Source: Mycobacterium sp. PS03-16 (GTDB taxonomy: Bacteria; Actinomycetota; Actinomycetes; Mycobacteriales; Mycobacteriaceae). From it: DNA of 64,000 bases. A model generated the notes under the pieces. The model was not told the DNA's origin. It made no database searches and saw only the letters and a list, made by a program, of their open reading frames with translations. Both the position numbers and the translations under genes were made by a program. Location of the stretch: contig NZ_SPQO01000005.1 of the NCBI RefSeq assembly GCF_004570325.1, positions 1 to 64,000 of the forward strand, read 5' to 3'. Shown in pieces: positions 56,151 to 64,000 of this stretch. Every line of letters begins with the position of its first letter. Position 1 is the first letter of the stretch.

Positions 56151-56912
56151 TCAGGCCGGGTACTGCCGCGCCCAGTCGACCATCAACTGCCCTCCTTGGC
56201 TGCTGTCACCGCCGAAGTTGTCCAGCTGAATGCAGAGATGCATCGGACGGGGTGGGAAGTGCGCGGTGTTCGTCGTGCGCCACCACGGCCGACCGTCGAC
56301 GAAGTAGACAATTGCCTCAGGTGTCCACTCGACCGCCCAGCTGTGCCACTGGGTGGCGTCGATGGCGACGACGCTGCCCTCGCGCCGATCATCGGGGCCG
56401 TAATGCAACCAGCCTTCGACGAACTGGCGGGCGGGGTCGGTGATCTCCATGAAGTCGATCTCGCCGCCCACCGGGAAGTCTTCGGCATCGGGCCACAACA
56501 GCAGCACCGGATGATACGTCGCGGCGCCTGCCGTCGAGCGCGCGCAGACCTCCCACCGCCCGTGGAGCTGGCCGGATTGCCAGCCCATGCCACCCGAATT
56601 GCCTGCCCCGTCGGCGGAGATGGTCAGGATGCCGCCTGAGGTCGAGACCGCCGCAGGCGTGCGTCGGCCGTTTCCGTTATGCCCCGGACCGCTATACACA
56701 TTCCAGCCACTAGGTGTCGAATCACTGAAGTCCGACGTCATGTTCGGCGGACCCCAACCGTTCGATGCGGCAGCGGTCAGTCCGCAGCCGTCGGGTTCGG
56801 CCTGGGCGGTCATGGCCGGGCCTGCGCAGCCCTGGACGGCGGCAATGCAAGCCAGCAGCGCGGCGACCAAGCCACGGCTTAACGCCTTTCTGCACTCTTC
56901 ACTATTCGGCAT
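56151..56912 (-). CDS. GH16-family glycosidase lipoprotein
   Basis: A 253-residue secreted lipoprotein with a hydrophobic signal and lipobox VQGC (Cys29). The jelly-roll GH16 domain follows, with the catalytic motif EIDFME (Glu151, Asp153, Glu156). GH16 enzymes cut or transfer beta-glucans and galactans. Being last in the surface-glycan operon, it may trim or release the polymer. Its start overlaps the hydrolase gene by 11 bases. Confidence 0.88.
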   Translation of the reverse strand: MPNSEECRKALSRGLVAALLACIAAVQGCAGPAMTAQAEPDGCGLTAAASNGWGPPNMTSDFSDSTPSGWNVYSGPGHNGNGRRTPAAVSTSGGILTISADGAGNSGGMGWQSGQLHGRWEVCARSTAGAATYHPVLLLWPDAEDFPVGGEIDFMEITDPARQFVEGWLHYGPDDRREGSVVAIDATQWHSWAVEWTPEAIVYFVDGRPWWRTTNTAHFPPRPMHLCIQLDNFGGDSSQGGQLMVDWARQYPA

Positions 56913-57705
56913 CGGACTCCAATTGGGTGAACCATTTCACGAGGTCGTCGGCCTGGACACACGATGGATCCCCGTGCGGGCCGGTGCAGGACACCATCGA
57001 GATGTCGGCAACTTGGCCAAAGCGAGCTTGGAAGGCAAGCGCGTTGGCGTCGCGCGAGACCAGCGGATCCTCCGGTGACGCATATATCCGAATCTTCTTG
57101 CTTTGAAAGTTGTCTGTCGGCAGGCCGATTGGATCAACTGACTCGATAGACTTGTCAGGAAAACTCAGGGCGATAGCCTCCCGGTGTTCGGCAGGTGGGT
57201 GGGCAAGATTCAGGACGGGGCTGATTGCGGCAAGCCCCAGCATCTGCGGCGGGTCGCCCGATGCCAGCAGGTTAGCCGCCGCGATTGCGCCCATCGACTC
57301 GGCGAGGAGGAACACATTCGCGACGCGGTAGTGCTCCACGGCCTCCTTGGCCAGTTCACGGTAGTTTCGTTGCGAGGCAGAGTTCCCGTACGCGTTGCCG
57401 CCGGCCTTGCTTGCGACCACCGCGAAACCCGCGTTGACAAGGGTTTCGGTCAGCTCCTGATGCGGCTCGTCCTCGATGAGGGAGTACTCCTGGTGGTCTA
57501 GGCCATGGAAGAAAACGACCACGCCCCTGGCCTCCACATCCCTCTTGACAATCCCGAGCGTGGGCTGGCCATCAATCGAGACCCGCATGTAGTCGAGTTC
57601 TGGGGGGGGCTGCGGTGCACACGACGCCACCACCGTGGCGACGGACACCACAAGCGCCGCAATCGACCTGCGCACGACCGCCGTTTCGGGCGACTGGGAC
57701 TTCAT
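56902..57705 (-). CDS. Alpha/beta-hydrolase lipoprotein
   Basis: A 267-residue lipoprotein with lipobox VASC (Cys29). The hydrolase core has the oxyanion segment FFHGLDHQEYS and nucleophile Ser137 in LLAESMGA, where the first Gly of the usual GxSxG is Ala. An acid (region ASPEDPLVS) and a late His (TGPHGD) complete a plausible triad. It may remove acyl groups from the polymer, given the acyltransferase in the operon (inference). Its ATG overlaps the flippase stop. Confidence 0.83.
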   Translation of the reverse strand: MKSQSPETAVVRRSIAALVVSVATVVASCAPQPPPELDYMRVSIDGQPTLGIVKRDVEARGVVVFFHGLDHQEYSLIEDEPHQELTETLVNAGFAVVASKAGGNAYGNSASQRNYRELAKEAVEHYRVANVFLLAESMGAIAAANLLASGDPPQMLGLAAISPVLNLAHPPAEHREAIALSFPDKSIESVDPIGLPTDNFQSKKIRIYASPEDPLVSRDANALAFQARFGQVADISMVSCTGPHGDPSCVQADDLVKWFTQLESDAE

Positions 57706-59003
57706 CGCTGTACCAACGCCTTACCCGATTGCGCGCGGCGAATCCACAGCACAGCAGGACCCAGCAAGGCGGTGGCCGCCACCGACTCCGCTGCCAGGCA
57801 CGCCCACCCCACGCCGGATACTCCTACTGCTCGGGTGAGGATCAGCGAGCCGCCCACCATTACCAGCATGGCCACGAAGCGCGCGGCCAGCAGCAACCGC
57901 AGTCTGCGTTGCAGGCGCGCAAAACCCTCGTATACGGCGGTCACGGCTGCGAGCGGCAGGAAGATGCCAGCCAGATAGAGCAAGCCTTGACCCTCGTCTC
58001 GGTACTGCGCACCCACGACATTCAGCATGGCCGGCGCAACGACCACGAGGCTGATGCTGCCGACGCACGTGACCAACGTCAACGTGCGAATCATCCGCCA
58101 GGTCAGCGACATGACCTTGTCCGGGTGGGCAGCGACCTCTGCCACGTACGGACTGACAATGAGGTCCAGGGTGACGTAGAGCGCGATGATGATAGCCCAG
58201 GCGACAGCGAAATACGCATTTGCCTCTGCGCCAACCTGAGTGAGCACGATCAGAGGAACGGCAAGATTCCCGATGGCCCAGCACGCCGTCAGCCCGAACG
58301 ACGATTGGAAGTATGACCAGAGTTGTTGTCGTGACGGCAGATAGGGGATCCCCAAGAATTGGGGATTCGAGCGGGAACGGTGCTCGAGAGCGATGAGGAG
58401 GTACACAGCTGCCACCGCGGCGGTCGCACCCCAGGCCGCCACGATCGTCACGGCCTCGTCGGTCCAGGCCAGCGCCACGATGACAATCAGTTTGGCCAGC
58501 GAGTGCACGGCATTCTTCGCAGCCGACCAGCGCGCCACCCCGAGACCGGCGGTCGCCTTGTCCAGCAAGGCGAACACCGTAAGCACCACTACGAGTAGCG
58601 GATAACTCGCCATCGTCCAACCAGAGTCGAACAGAGATTCCTTCGGGCCGAACACCACCAGCGCGGATCCGGCCACCGCCGCTACCGCGGCCACCAACAG
58701 GAAGCCGCGTTTGAGAAGCGATCGCGCGTGGGTGCCGGCGACCGGCAGGAAGCGTTCGTAGATGGCGTCGATGCTCAGGATCGACAAGAACGACAACATC
58801 ACCGCGGAGTTGATCTGTGCGGCGGCAATACCTACTTCTCTCGCCGGAAACAGCCGGGCGGCGGCGATCCAGAACACCAGACCAAGCGCTCCGGTGAGCA
58901 GATTGGAGACAATCAGGGCGTAGGTGTTGAGGCGAAGGTTCCGCTCCGCGGGGTGCTCGGCGTCGGGGTCCCGCGGTTTGGTTTCGGGTCTACTCAGGCT
59001 CAT
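57702..59003 (-). CDS. Wzx-like polysaccharide flippase
   Basis: A 433-residue membrane protein with about 12-14 hydrophobic segments, in the pattern of oligosaccharide flippases of the MATE/MVF type. The first helix carries LRLNTYALIVSNLLTGALG. The ATG at 59003 overlaps the GT2 stop (ATGA); the longer upstream frame would overlap the GT2 gene. It probably moves a lipid-linked glycan across the membrane. Confidence 0.87.
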   Translation of the reverse strand: MSLSRPETKPRDPDAEHPAERNLRLNTYALIVSNLLTGALGLVFWIAAARLFPAREVGIAAAQINSAVMLSFLSILSIDAIYERFLPVAGTHARSLLKRGFLLVAAVAAVAGSALVVFGPKESLFDSGWTMASYPLLVVVLTVFALLDKATAGLGVARWSAAKNAVHSLAKLIVIVALAWTDEAVTIVAAWGATAAVAAVYLLIALEHRSRSNPQFLGIPYLPSRQQLWSYFQSSFGLTACWAIGNLAVPLIVLTQVGAEANAYFAVAWAIIIALYVTLDLIVSPYVAEVAAHPDKVMSLTWRMIRTLTLVTCVGSISLVVVAPAMLNVVGAQYRDEGQGLLYLAGIFLPLAAVTAVYEGFARLQRRLRLLLAARFVAMLVMVGGSLILTRAVGVSGVGWACLAAESVAATALLGPAVLWIRRAQSGKALVQR

Positions 59004-59923
59004 CGCGGAACCACTTCGATTGTGGCGGCGCATCCGTCGGCGGCGCGCCGTCCACGCCATGAGGCGCGCATTGCGCTGATTAGGTAGAGAAGGTTGCGCC
59101 TCAGCGCCATGTCGTAGCACCTGACCCGACCGACGATGCGATCGGTCAGGGTGATCTGCCAGCGGGTATCATCTGACAACCGACGTGCGATTTCGATCTG
59201 TTGGAAGAGTTGCGAGCGTGTCGGCATCAAGGCCGTCGTCGTCCCACTGGTGATGCGGAACGCGGCAAGCACCCGTGGTATGCCGACGAAGTCGCCACCG
59301 CGCAACAAGCGCGTCCACAGGTCCATTTCCATCACGAACGGCAGATCTCCGAAAAAGCCACCACACCGGTCGAAGTCGGTACGCCTGAACATCGCCACCA
59401 CCGGAGCCCCGATGGGATTGCTTCCGCTGCGCACTATTTCCTTGACGACGCGTTGTGCCGAATGCCGACCCGCAATGCGCGCCACTCCCCGCGCGCGTCG
59501 CAGCAGCTTCCCGGCGTCGTCGATGAAATCCGTTCGGACGGCGACCAAAGCGACGTCGGGATTGTCCGCGAGAACAGCGCACTGTGCCGCAATGCAGTCC
59601 GGCTCGAGTGTGTCGTCTGCGCACACCAGCTTCACGAACTCGCCGCGGCTTTGCCGGATCGCGTGGTTGAAGTTATCGACCATCGGCAGAGTGGTCTCGT
59701 TCCGGATCACCCGCACGCGATCATCGTCCAGCTTCTCGAGGATCCGTCGAGTGCCATCGGAGCTGTTGTTGTCGACGATCACGATTTCGAGATCGAGGCC
59801 GGCGTCGTCCTGCGCCAAGACACTGTCGATCGTCGTCTGCAGGTGGCGCTCGGCTTGGAACGCCGGAATGCAGATCGACACCTTGGTTCGCCGATTCGAC
59901 TCGGTCCGCGCAGAATTCGCCAT
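59000..59923 (-). CDS. GT2-family glycosyltransferase
   Basis: A 307-residue GT-A glycosyltransferase. It starts with VSICIPAFQAERHL, has IVDNNSSDGT in the nucleotide-binding part and CADDTLEPD as the DxD-like metal site. No membrane helices are seen, so it acts on the cytoplasmic face. The ATG at 59923 overlaps the GT4 stop (TGATG); a GTG one codon earlier is possible. Confidence 0.9.
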   Translation of the reverse strand: MANSARTESNRRTKVSICIPAFQAERHLQTTIDSVLAQDDAGLDLEIVIVDNNSSDGTRRILEKLDDDRVRVIRNETTLPMVDNFNHAIRQSRGEFVKLVCADDTLEPDCIAAQCAVLADNPDVALVAVRTDFIDDAGKLLRRARGVARIAGRHSAQRVVKEIVRSGSNPIGAPVVAMFRRTDFDRCGGFFGDLPFVMEMDLWTRLLRGGDFVGIPRVLAAFRITSGTTTALMPTRSQLFQQIEIARRLSDDTRWQITLTDRIVGRVRCYDMALRRNLLYLISAMRASWRGRRAADGCAATIEVVPR

Positions 59924-61119
59924 CACGTGGCTCCCATCCGAATTGCGGTCGCCTCGCGTCCCGCGCCAATCTGTCGGTACAGCGACATCACCTTTTGTGC
60001 TCGAGCCTCTGCGCTATAGCTGGTTCTGACCCGGGCGCGACCCTCTCGGGCGATCTGTTCACGCAGGCGTGGATCGTGCACCAGTCGTTGAAGGGCGTCG
60101 GCGTAGCCGAGCGGATCATTGGACAGCACAAGCATTCCGGTCCGGCCATGGGCTATGAACTCCCGGGGTCCGCCGGCCGCGCTCGCCACAACAGGCACCC
60201 GGCACGCCTGCGCTTCCAGCAGGATCAATCCGAAAGGCTCTTCGACGGAGGGACAAACGAGGACGTCGGTAGATCGAAGCACCCCTGGAACATCCTCAAC
60301 CTGGGGCAGCATGCGAAACGCACCGGGCAGCAGCTCCTGACCGAGGGCTTTGAGTTCCTCGCGGTAGGTGCCGTTGTCCTTGCTCGGCGCACCGACCAGC
60401 GCGAGGTGCAGATTGGCGCCGGCCTCCCGGGCGATCGCCACCGCGCGAATGAGCACGTGTAGATTCTTCTCCGGGTCGATGCGTCCAATGGCGGCAACCA
60501 GGGTGCAGTCCGGTTCGGAGGTGAGTTGGCGTCGCCACTGGCCGGGCCCGTCATCTACGTCGAACCGATCGGTGTCGATGCCTTGCGGAATCACCACCAC
60601 TCGACTTCTGGCCCAACGCGGAAGCTGGTTCTTGACCGCGGAGCTGACCGCGATCGCCCTTCCGGACAGCCGCACCGCCACCCCCATCATCAGCCGACCA
60701 ACTCCGGGAGCGACGATATCGTGGAGCTCCAGCACGGACGGAGTGCGTGTGATCATGCCCGCGGCCGCGCAGTCGAAGTGCGTCATGAGGCAGCTGGAAT
60801 GAATGATCTCCGGCCGAACAACCCAAGTTGTCCTGATGATTCGGCGTACCGCGAGGAGCGTCCGGTACGGCAGGCGCGACAGCTCTGTGATGCCGTGGTA
60901 CCCCTTCCCGGTGGACGGCCGAAAGCCGCGGCGGCTCGGCAGCGCCACCACCTGGAATGGCAGACCGAGAGCACGCCACCGCTGCTCCAACGAACGGCCG
61001 CCACGGGCGGCTAACGTCATCTCGACGTCGGCCGACAACAGCTTCTCGGCCAGATTCAGCAGACTGTGCTCCGTGCCGCACACCTCAGCAGCATCGGTCA
61101 CCGCAAGGACGCGGATCAT
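59923..61119 (-). CDS. GT4-family glycosyltransferase
   Basis: A 398-residue GT-B glycosyltransferase. The C-terminal nucleotide-sugar domain has AAIGRIDPEKNLHVLI and the EX7E motif EEPFGLILLEAQA. The start overlaps the acyltransferase stop by four bases. It is a member of the glycan assembly operon. The sugar donor cannot be told from sequence alone. Confidence 0.9.
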   Translation of the reverse strand: MIRVLAVTDAAEVCGTEHSLLNLAEKLLSADVEMTLAARGGRSLEQRWRALGLPFQVVALPSRRGFRPSTGKGYHGITELSRLPYRTLLAVRRIIRTTWVVRPEIIHSSCLMTHFDCAAAGMITRTPSVLELHDIVAPGVGRLMMGVAVRLSGRAIAVSSAVKNQLPRWARSRVVVIPQGIDTDRFDVDDGPGQWRRQLTSEPDCTLVAAIGRIDPEKNLHVLIRAVAIAREAGANLHLALVGAPSKDNGTYREELKALGQELLPGAFRMLPQVEDVPGVLRSTDVLVCPSVEEPFGLILLEAQACRVPVVASAAGGPREFIAHGRTGMLVLSNDPLGYADALQRLVHDPRLREQIAREGRARVRTSYSAEARAQKVMSLYRQIGAGREATAIRMGAT

Positions 61120-62357
61120 GAGCCCCGACCAGTCTCACGCAAGATGCCGGCTGGGTCGGAAGCGACCAGCCGCAGTGCTCGTTCCACCGCTGCGGCGTCG
61201 ATGACATTGTCGTGAAAGGACGCACTGATCCAGGTGGACAGGGCCATCTGCGACATCAGGAAGGTCAGGCCCAGCGGGCCATCGGGTTCCACACTGCCCG
61301 CGACTACCGAATTGTGGCCCGGCAGGAACGGCAGATCGTTGAACTCCGGGGTGGGAAGGCCGCTGAAGGTCACCCGGATCGCACCGTCCGGGTCCACCGA
61401 GCGGACGGACGCGCTGTTCGCACCACCGCTGCGCATGGAGGAGAGCATCTGAGTGGCGAGCGGCCGGCCCGAGCGCACGGTCGCCCTTATGGTCGCTGCC
61501 ACCTGTTCCCGTGCCATGTCCGGTCCCACCCTCACCGGTACGCCGGCGAGGAAGTTCCCGTCGATGAACCGCCAGCCGAGATACCGACGCAGGTCGACGA
61601 CCAGGTTGACATCGCGGCTCACATTCAAGCCGACAGCCCGCAAGGCCGTCAGCGTCGAACACACCTGTGCCGCAAACCTGTTCGACCCCTGCCCCGCGTT
61701 GGCCGCGACGGAGTTCATCTCGTCGAAATCAGAGTGCTTGATCGGCACGGCGATGGTGCGCCGGGATGGCGTCCAAGGCAGTGTCGACGCAGGTGCTTGC
61801 CCGCGGTCCTTCGCATAGCGGTCGGCTACTGCCGCTCTGACCAGAGACGGGTGCCGGCCGAACGTCAGGCAGACCGCGGTAGCCAAGGGAGCGCGACCCC
61901 CAGGTTGCAAGGGCCACGGCCGGACTTCCGAAGTCATCGCGGTATGCAAGACCGCAGCGAGGATCGTGCTGAAGACGCGGCCGTCGCCAATTCCGTGGGA
62001 CATTCTGAGTCCGAGATAGTTCGGGAACCGGATGAGCGACAGCGGCGGGTCAAGCGAGTTGTCTGCGACGATGGCGTCGAGTGCTTCCCCGACCGACATG
62101 TGGTCCCGCGAAGGCGCTTGGCTCACCATCGCTTCGGCTGTTCGGGTCGCCTGCCATCGCCGTCCGGTCGCATCGAGGCACCAGTTGAGGCGACTATCCG
62201 GATACGTCTGCGTCAACGTGGTTACCGCTTCGCGGACCTGGGCCAGCGACGGCATCACAAAGGGCCCGATCAGTGCTCCCACGTAGGCCCCGAGCCATGG
62301 TCGGTCACGCCGCTGCACAGGCGGGGTTCGATACGTCGATCTAGAGGCGTTGGCCAT
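61116..62357 (-). CDS. PapA-like (condensation-fold) acyltransferase
   Basis: A 413-residue protein with the HxxxD motif as HGIGDG (His121, Asp125) of condensation-domain and PapA acyltransferases. The second-half segment VDLRRYLGWRFIDGNFLAG resembles the structural DFG-type region. In mycobacteria such enzymes acylate trehalose- or glycolipids. Here it sits between glycosyltransferase genes, suggesting an acylated glycan. One base separates it from the stop of the membrane protein gene. Confidence 0.83.
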   Translation of the reverse strand: MANASRSTYRTPPVQRRDRPWLGAYVGALIGPFVMPSLAQVREAVTTLTQTYPDSRLNWCLDATGRRWQATRTAEAMVSQAPSRDHMSVGEALDAIVADNSLDPPLSLIRFPNYLGLRMSHGIGDGRVFSTILAAVLHTAMTSEVRPWPLQPGGRAPLATAVCLTFGRHPSLVRAAVADRYAKDRGQAPASTLPWTPSRRTIAVPIKHSDFDEMNSVAANAGQGSNRFAAQVCSTLTALRAVGLNVSRDVNLVVDLRRYLGWRFIDGNFLAGVPVRVGPDMAREQVAATIRATVRSGRPLATQMLSSMRSGGANSASVRSVDPDGAIRVTFSGLPTPEFNDLPFLPGHNSVVAGSVEPDGPLGLTFLMSQMALSTWISASFHDNVIDAAAVERALRLVASDPAGILRETGRGS

Positions 62358-62358
62358 G

Positions 62359-64000
62359 TCAGCTAACTACCACTCGGTGTAGATAAACGGATATTCCTTG
62401 GTCGTCGTAGACCAATTGCCACTCTGGGTCATTCTTTATGCGCCCCTCCAGGTTTGGCAGCGCATCTAGCGGCATAACTCCGTAGTACCAGGTGTACAGC
62501 CGCGCCTGCTCGGTGAACAACAGGTAGGTCGATGCATTGGATCGTTGGGCCACCGTGTAACGGAATCTCTGGTAGTCGGCGTCGGTCGAGAAGTCCATCA
62601 GCACCAGATCCGACACGTCGATCATGGACCCGTCAAATCCTTTGTCGAACCGCGCGAAATCGACGTATCGCCATGAGCTTCGTTCCGGCCACACGGGGGC
62701 AATCGCCGTGATGTAGGACGGGAACTCGGCTTGCTCCAGCAGCCGTTTGGCTCCCTCCACTTGTTCGGTGGGCATGATGTTGGCGAACCACGATCCGGTA
62801 TTGCCCTGCGCCGACAGGCCGGTGACTACCGACAGCACCAACAGCGCACCCACGAATGTCGGGATCCCGCGCTGCAGACCGGCAACGAATACGGGTGCGA
62901 GGACGATCGAGCATCCGATCAACGAATACAAGAAGACGCGGAAGATCGCCTCGTTGCCGTAGCCCTGGCCACCGAGAATCACCATCGGGCTCATTGCCAA
63001 CACACCCAGTGCCCAGAACGGCTGCTTGCGCCGCCAACGGATCAGCAGCACGACCGCGGTCGTGAACCACATGGAACCGCTGAGCATTCGAACGCCGAGG
63101 CTGGTGAGTTCTTGGCCGGGGGTGCCAACTGCCGGGATGTTCGACTTGGAATTATCTACAACGTCGAACGACAGTAGCCCGTAGCCGCTGACTTCGTTCC
63201 AGTTGTAGAGCAGAATGCCGAACAACAGTATGGCCAACGGAAATACGATCCACCACGGCTTGAGTTTGCCAGTGGCGGCGAGGGCTCCGATCACCAGCAG
63301 GGTCCAGAAAGGGGTCAGCTGGTGGGTGATGGTCGCGGTGGCGAATGCGACGACGAGGAGCCACGTACCTACCGGCCGATCTCGGGACAACCCGACCAGC
63401 GCGACAATTCCGGCGGTGAAGAGCATCGTCACGGCCTGCGGCGAATAATAATCTTGCTCAACCCAGTTGAGGGTCGCGACCAGAAAGGTCGCGGTGATGG
63501 CCGCCGTCGGCGCGAGTGTCCATGCGCGCGCTGCGGCATACACAATCAGAGCGAAGCCGACATGGAAACAGACGGTGAACCAATGCGCGATTGAGACTGG
63601 GTCGACTCCCGTGAGATCGCAGAACCATGCCGTAAGCGCGAACAGGCCCGGCCACCCGTGGTAGACGTCCACACCTCGCGCCAGGGAATGCGAGTGCTGC
63701 AGGTAATCGACCACGCCGAGGTGCTTGTAGGTCCATGCGTACATCGGGTAGTCGGTCACCAACGCCCTCGGTAGGCGTTGCACAACGATCATGAGGACCG
63801 TGGCGGCCACCGCCGCCGAGAAGTTCGCCCGCCGAATCGCGACCGCGAATCCGACCACCGTCAGCAGGATCGAGGCACCGTATGCGGGTGATGCGGCCGC
63901 GAGAAGACCCCATTGCGTGCCCGCCGCCGACCGCAGCGTCGTTGCGCCGTAGCAGAACGAGGTCAGACCGACGCCGAGCACCAGCCATGGCCACCAGGGG
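62359..64000 (-). CDS. Multi-pass membrane protein, polymerase or GT-C-like (partial)
   Basis: At least 546 residues with about 12 hydrophobic segments followed by a soluble C-terminal domain of about 130 residues. The pattern suggests a GT-C glycosyltransferase or glycan polymerase, with an acidic loop around VTDYPMYAWTYKH. The frame is open to the right edge, so the true start may lie outside; an internal GTG at 63981 is one option. It belongs to the same minus-strand operon. Confidence 0.75.
   Translation of the reverse strand, partial: PWWPWLVLGVGLTSFCYGATTLRSAAGTQWGLLAAASPAYGASILLTVVGFAVAIRRANFSAAVAATVLMIVVQRLPRALVTDYPMYAWTYKHLGVVDYLQHSHSLARGVDVYHGWPGLFALTAWFCDLTGVDPVSIAHWFTVCFHVGFALIVYAAARAWTLAPTAAITATFLVATLNWVEQDYYSPQAVTMLFTAGIVALVGLSRDRPVGTWLLVVAFATATITHQLTPFWTLLVIGALAATGKLKPWWIVFPLAILLFGILLYNWNEVSGYGLLSFDVVDNSKSNIPAVGTPGQELTSLGVRMLSGSMWFTTAVVLLIRWRRKQPFWALGVLAMSPMVILGGQGYGNEAIFRVFLYSLIGCSIVLAPVFVAGLQRGIPTFVGALLVLSVVTGLSAQGNTGSWFANIMPTEQVEGAKRLLEQAEFPSYITAIAPVWPERSSWRYVDFARFDKGFDGSMIDVSDLVLMDFSTDADYQRFRYTVAQRSNASTYLLFTEQARLYTWYYGVMPLDALPNLEGRIKNDPEWQLVYDDQGISVYLHRVVVS

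Overview
The window is high-GC actinobacterial DNA. Gene content, order and protein sequence place it in Mycobacterium, most likely a rapid grower of the Mycolicibacterium type. From 1 to about 46.7 kb it follows the cholesterol catabolism locus known from M. tuberculosis (the Rv3494c to Rv3538 interval). The PE/PPE genes found in M. tuberculosis are absent and other genes fill those positions.

Region by region. 1-8943 (minus): the mce4 steroid importer (yrbE4A, yrbE4B, mce4A-F; mce4F runs off the left edge). 9205-14304: hsd4A, ferredoxin fdxD, then fadE26, fadE27 and fadD17 for side-chain activation and dehydrogenation. 14301-15961: a membrane protein, an AraC regulator and a VOC protein. 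16022-19668: a nitronate monooxygenase-like protein, fadD19 and echA19. 19.7-20.6 kb: a long hairpin and a Vsr-like protein. 20.6-28.2 kb: cyp142, an acetoacetate decarboxylase-like protein, two F420/LLM oxidoreductases, a tandem DUF35 protein, ltp4, ltp3 and a SnoaL-like protein. 28.2-34.1 kb: MOSC protein, kshA, and homologues of Rv3527, Rv3529c, Rv3530c and Rv3531c. 34.1-41.3 kb: an insertion absent from the M. tuberculosis order (IclR, CYP136-like P450, TetR, RecQ helicase fused to a phosphoribosyltransferase-like domain, HlyIII, GH26 lipoprotein). 41.3-46.7 kb: hsaF, hsaG, hsaE, kstD and a MaoC-like hydratase. Nine sites resembling the KstR operator TnnAACnnGTTnnA lie at the promoters. 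The genes therefore read as one regulon that imports the sterol, shortens its side chain by beta-oxidation, opens rings A/B and breaks down the resulting hydroxydienoate.

From 46.7 kb the content changes abruptly to an accessory island. One 1660-residue protein joins an alpha/alpha-toroid-like domain, a MurF-like Mur ligase, a CapA/PgsA-like domain and an ATP-grasp ligase. It is translationally coupled to a SET/post-SET protein. A second toroid-like protein stands opposite, followed by a predicted exported protein ending in 127 consecutive aspartates. After a decayed IS21-family transposase comes a run of surface-glycan genes: GH16 lipoprotein, alpha/beta hydrolase lipoprotein, Wzx-like flippase, GT2, GT4, PapA-like acyltransferase and a multi-pass membrane protein cut by the right edge.

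The most novel element is the pairing of two carboxylate-amine ligase folds (Mur ligase and ATP-grasp, the two folds also joined in cyanophycin synthetase) with a genetically encoded poly-aspartate protein. I propose, as inference only, that the island makes or modifies an acidic peptide or peptide-glycan surface polymer. No tRNA, rRNA or CRISPR was seen.
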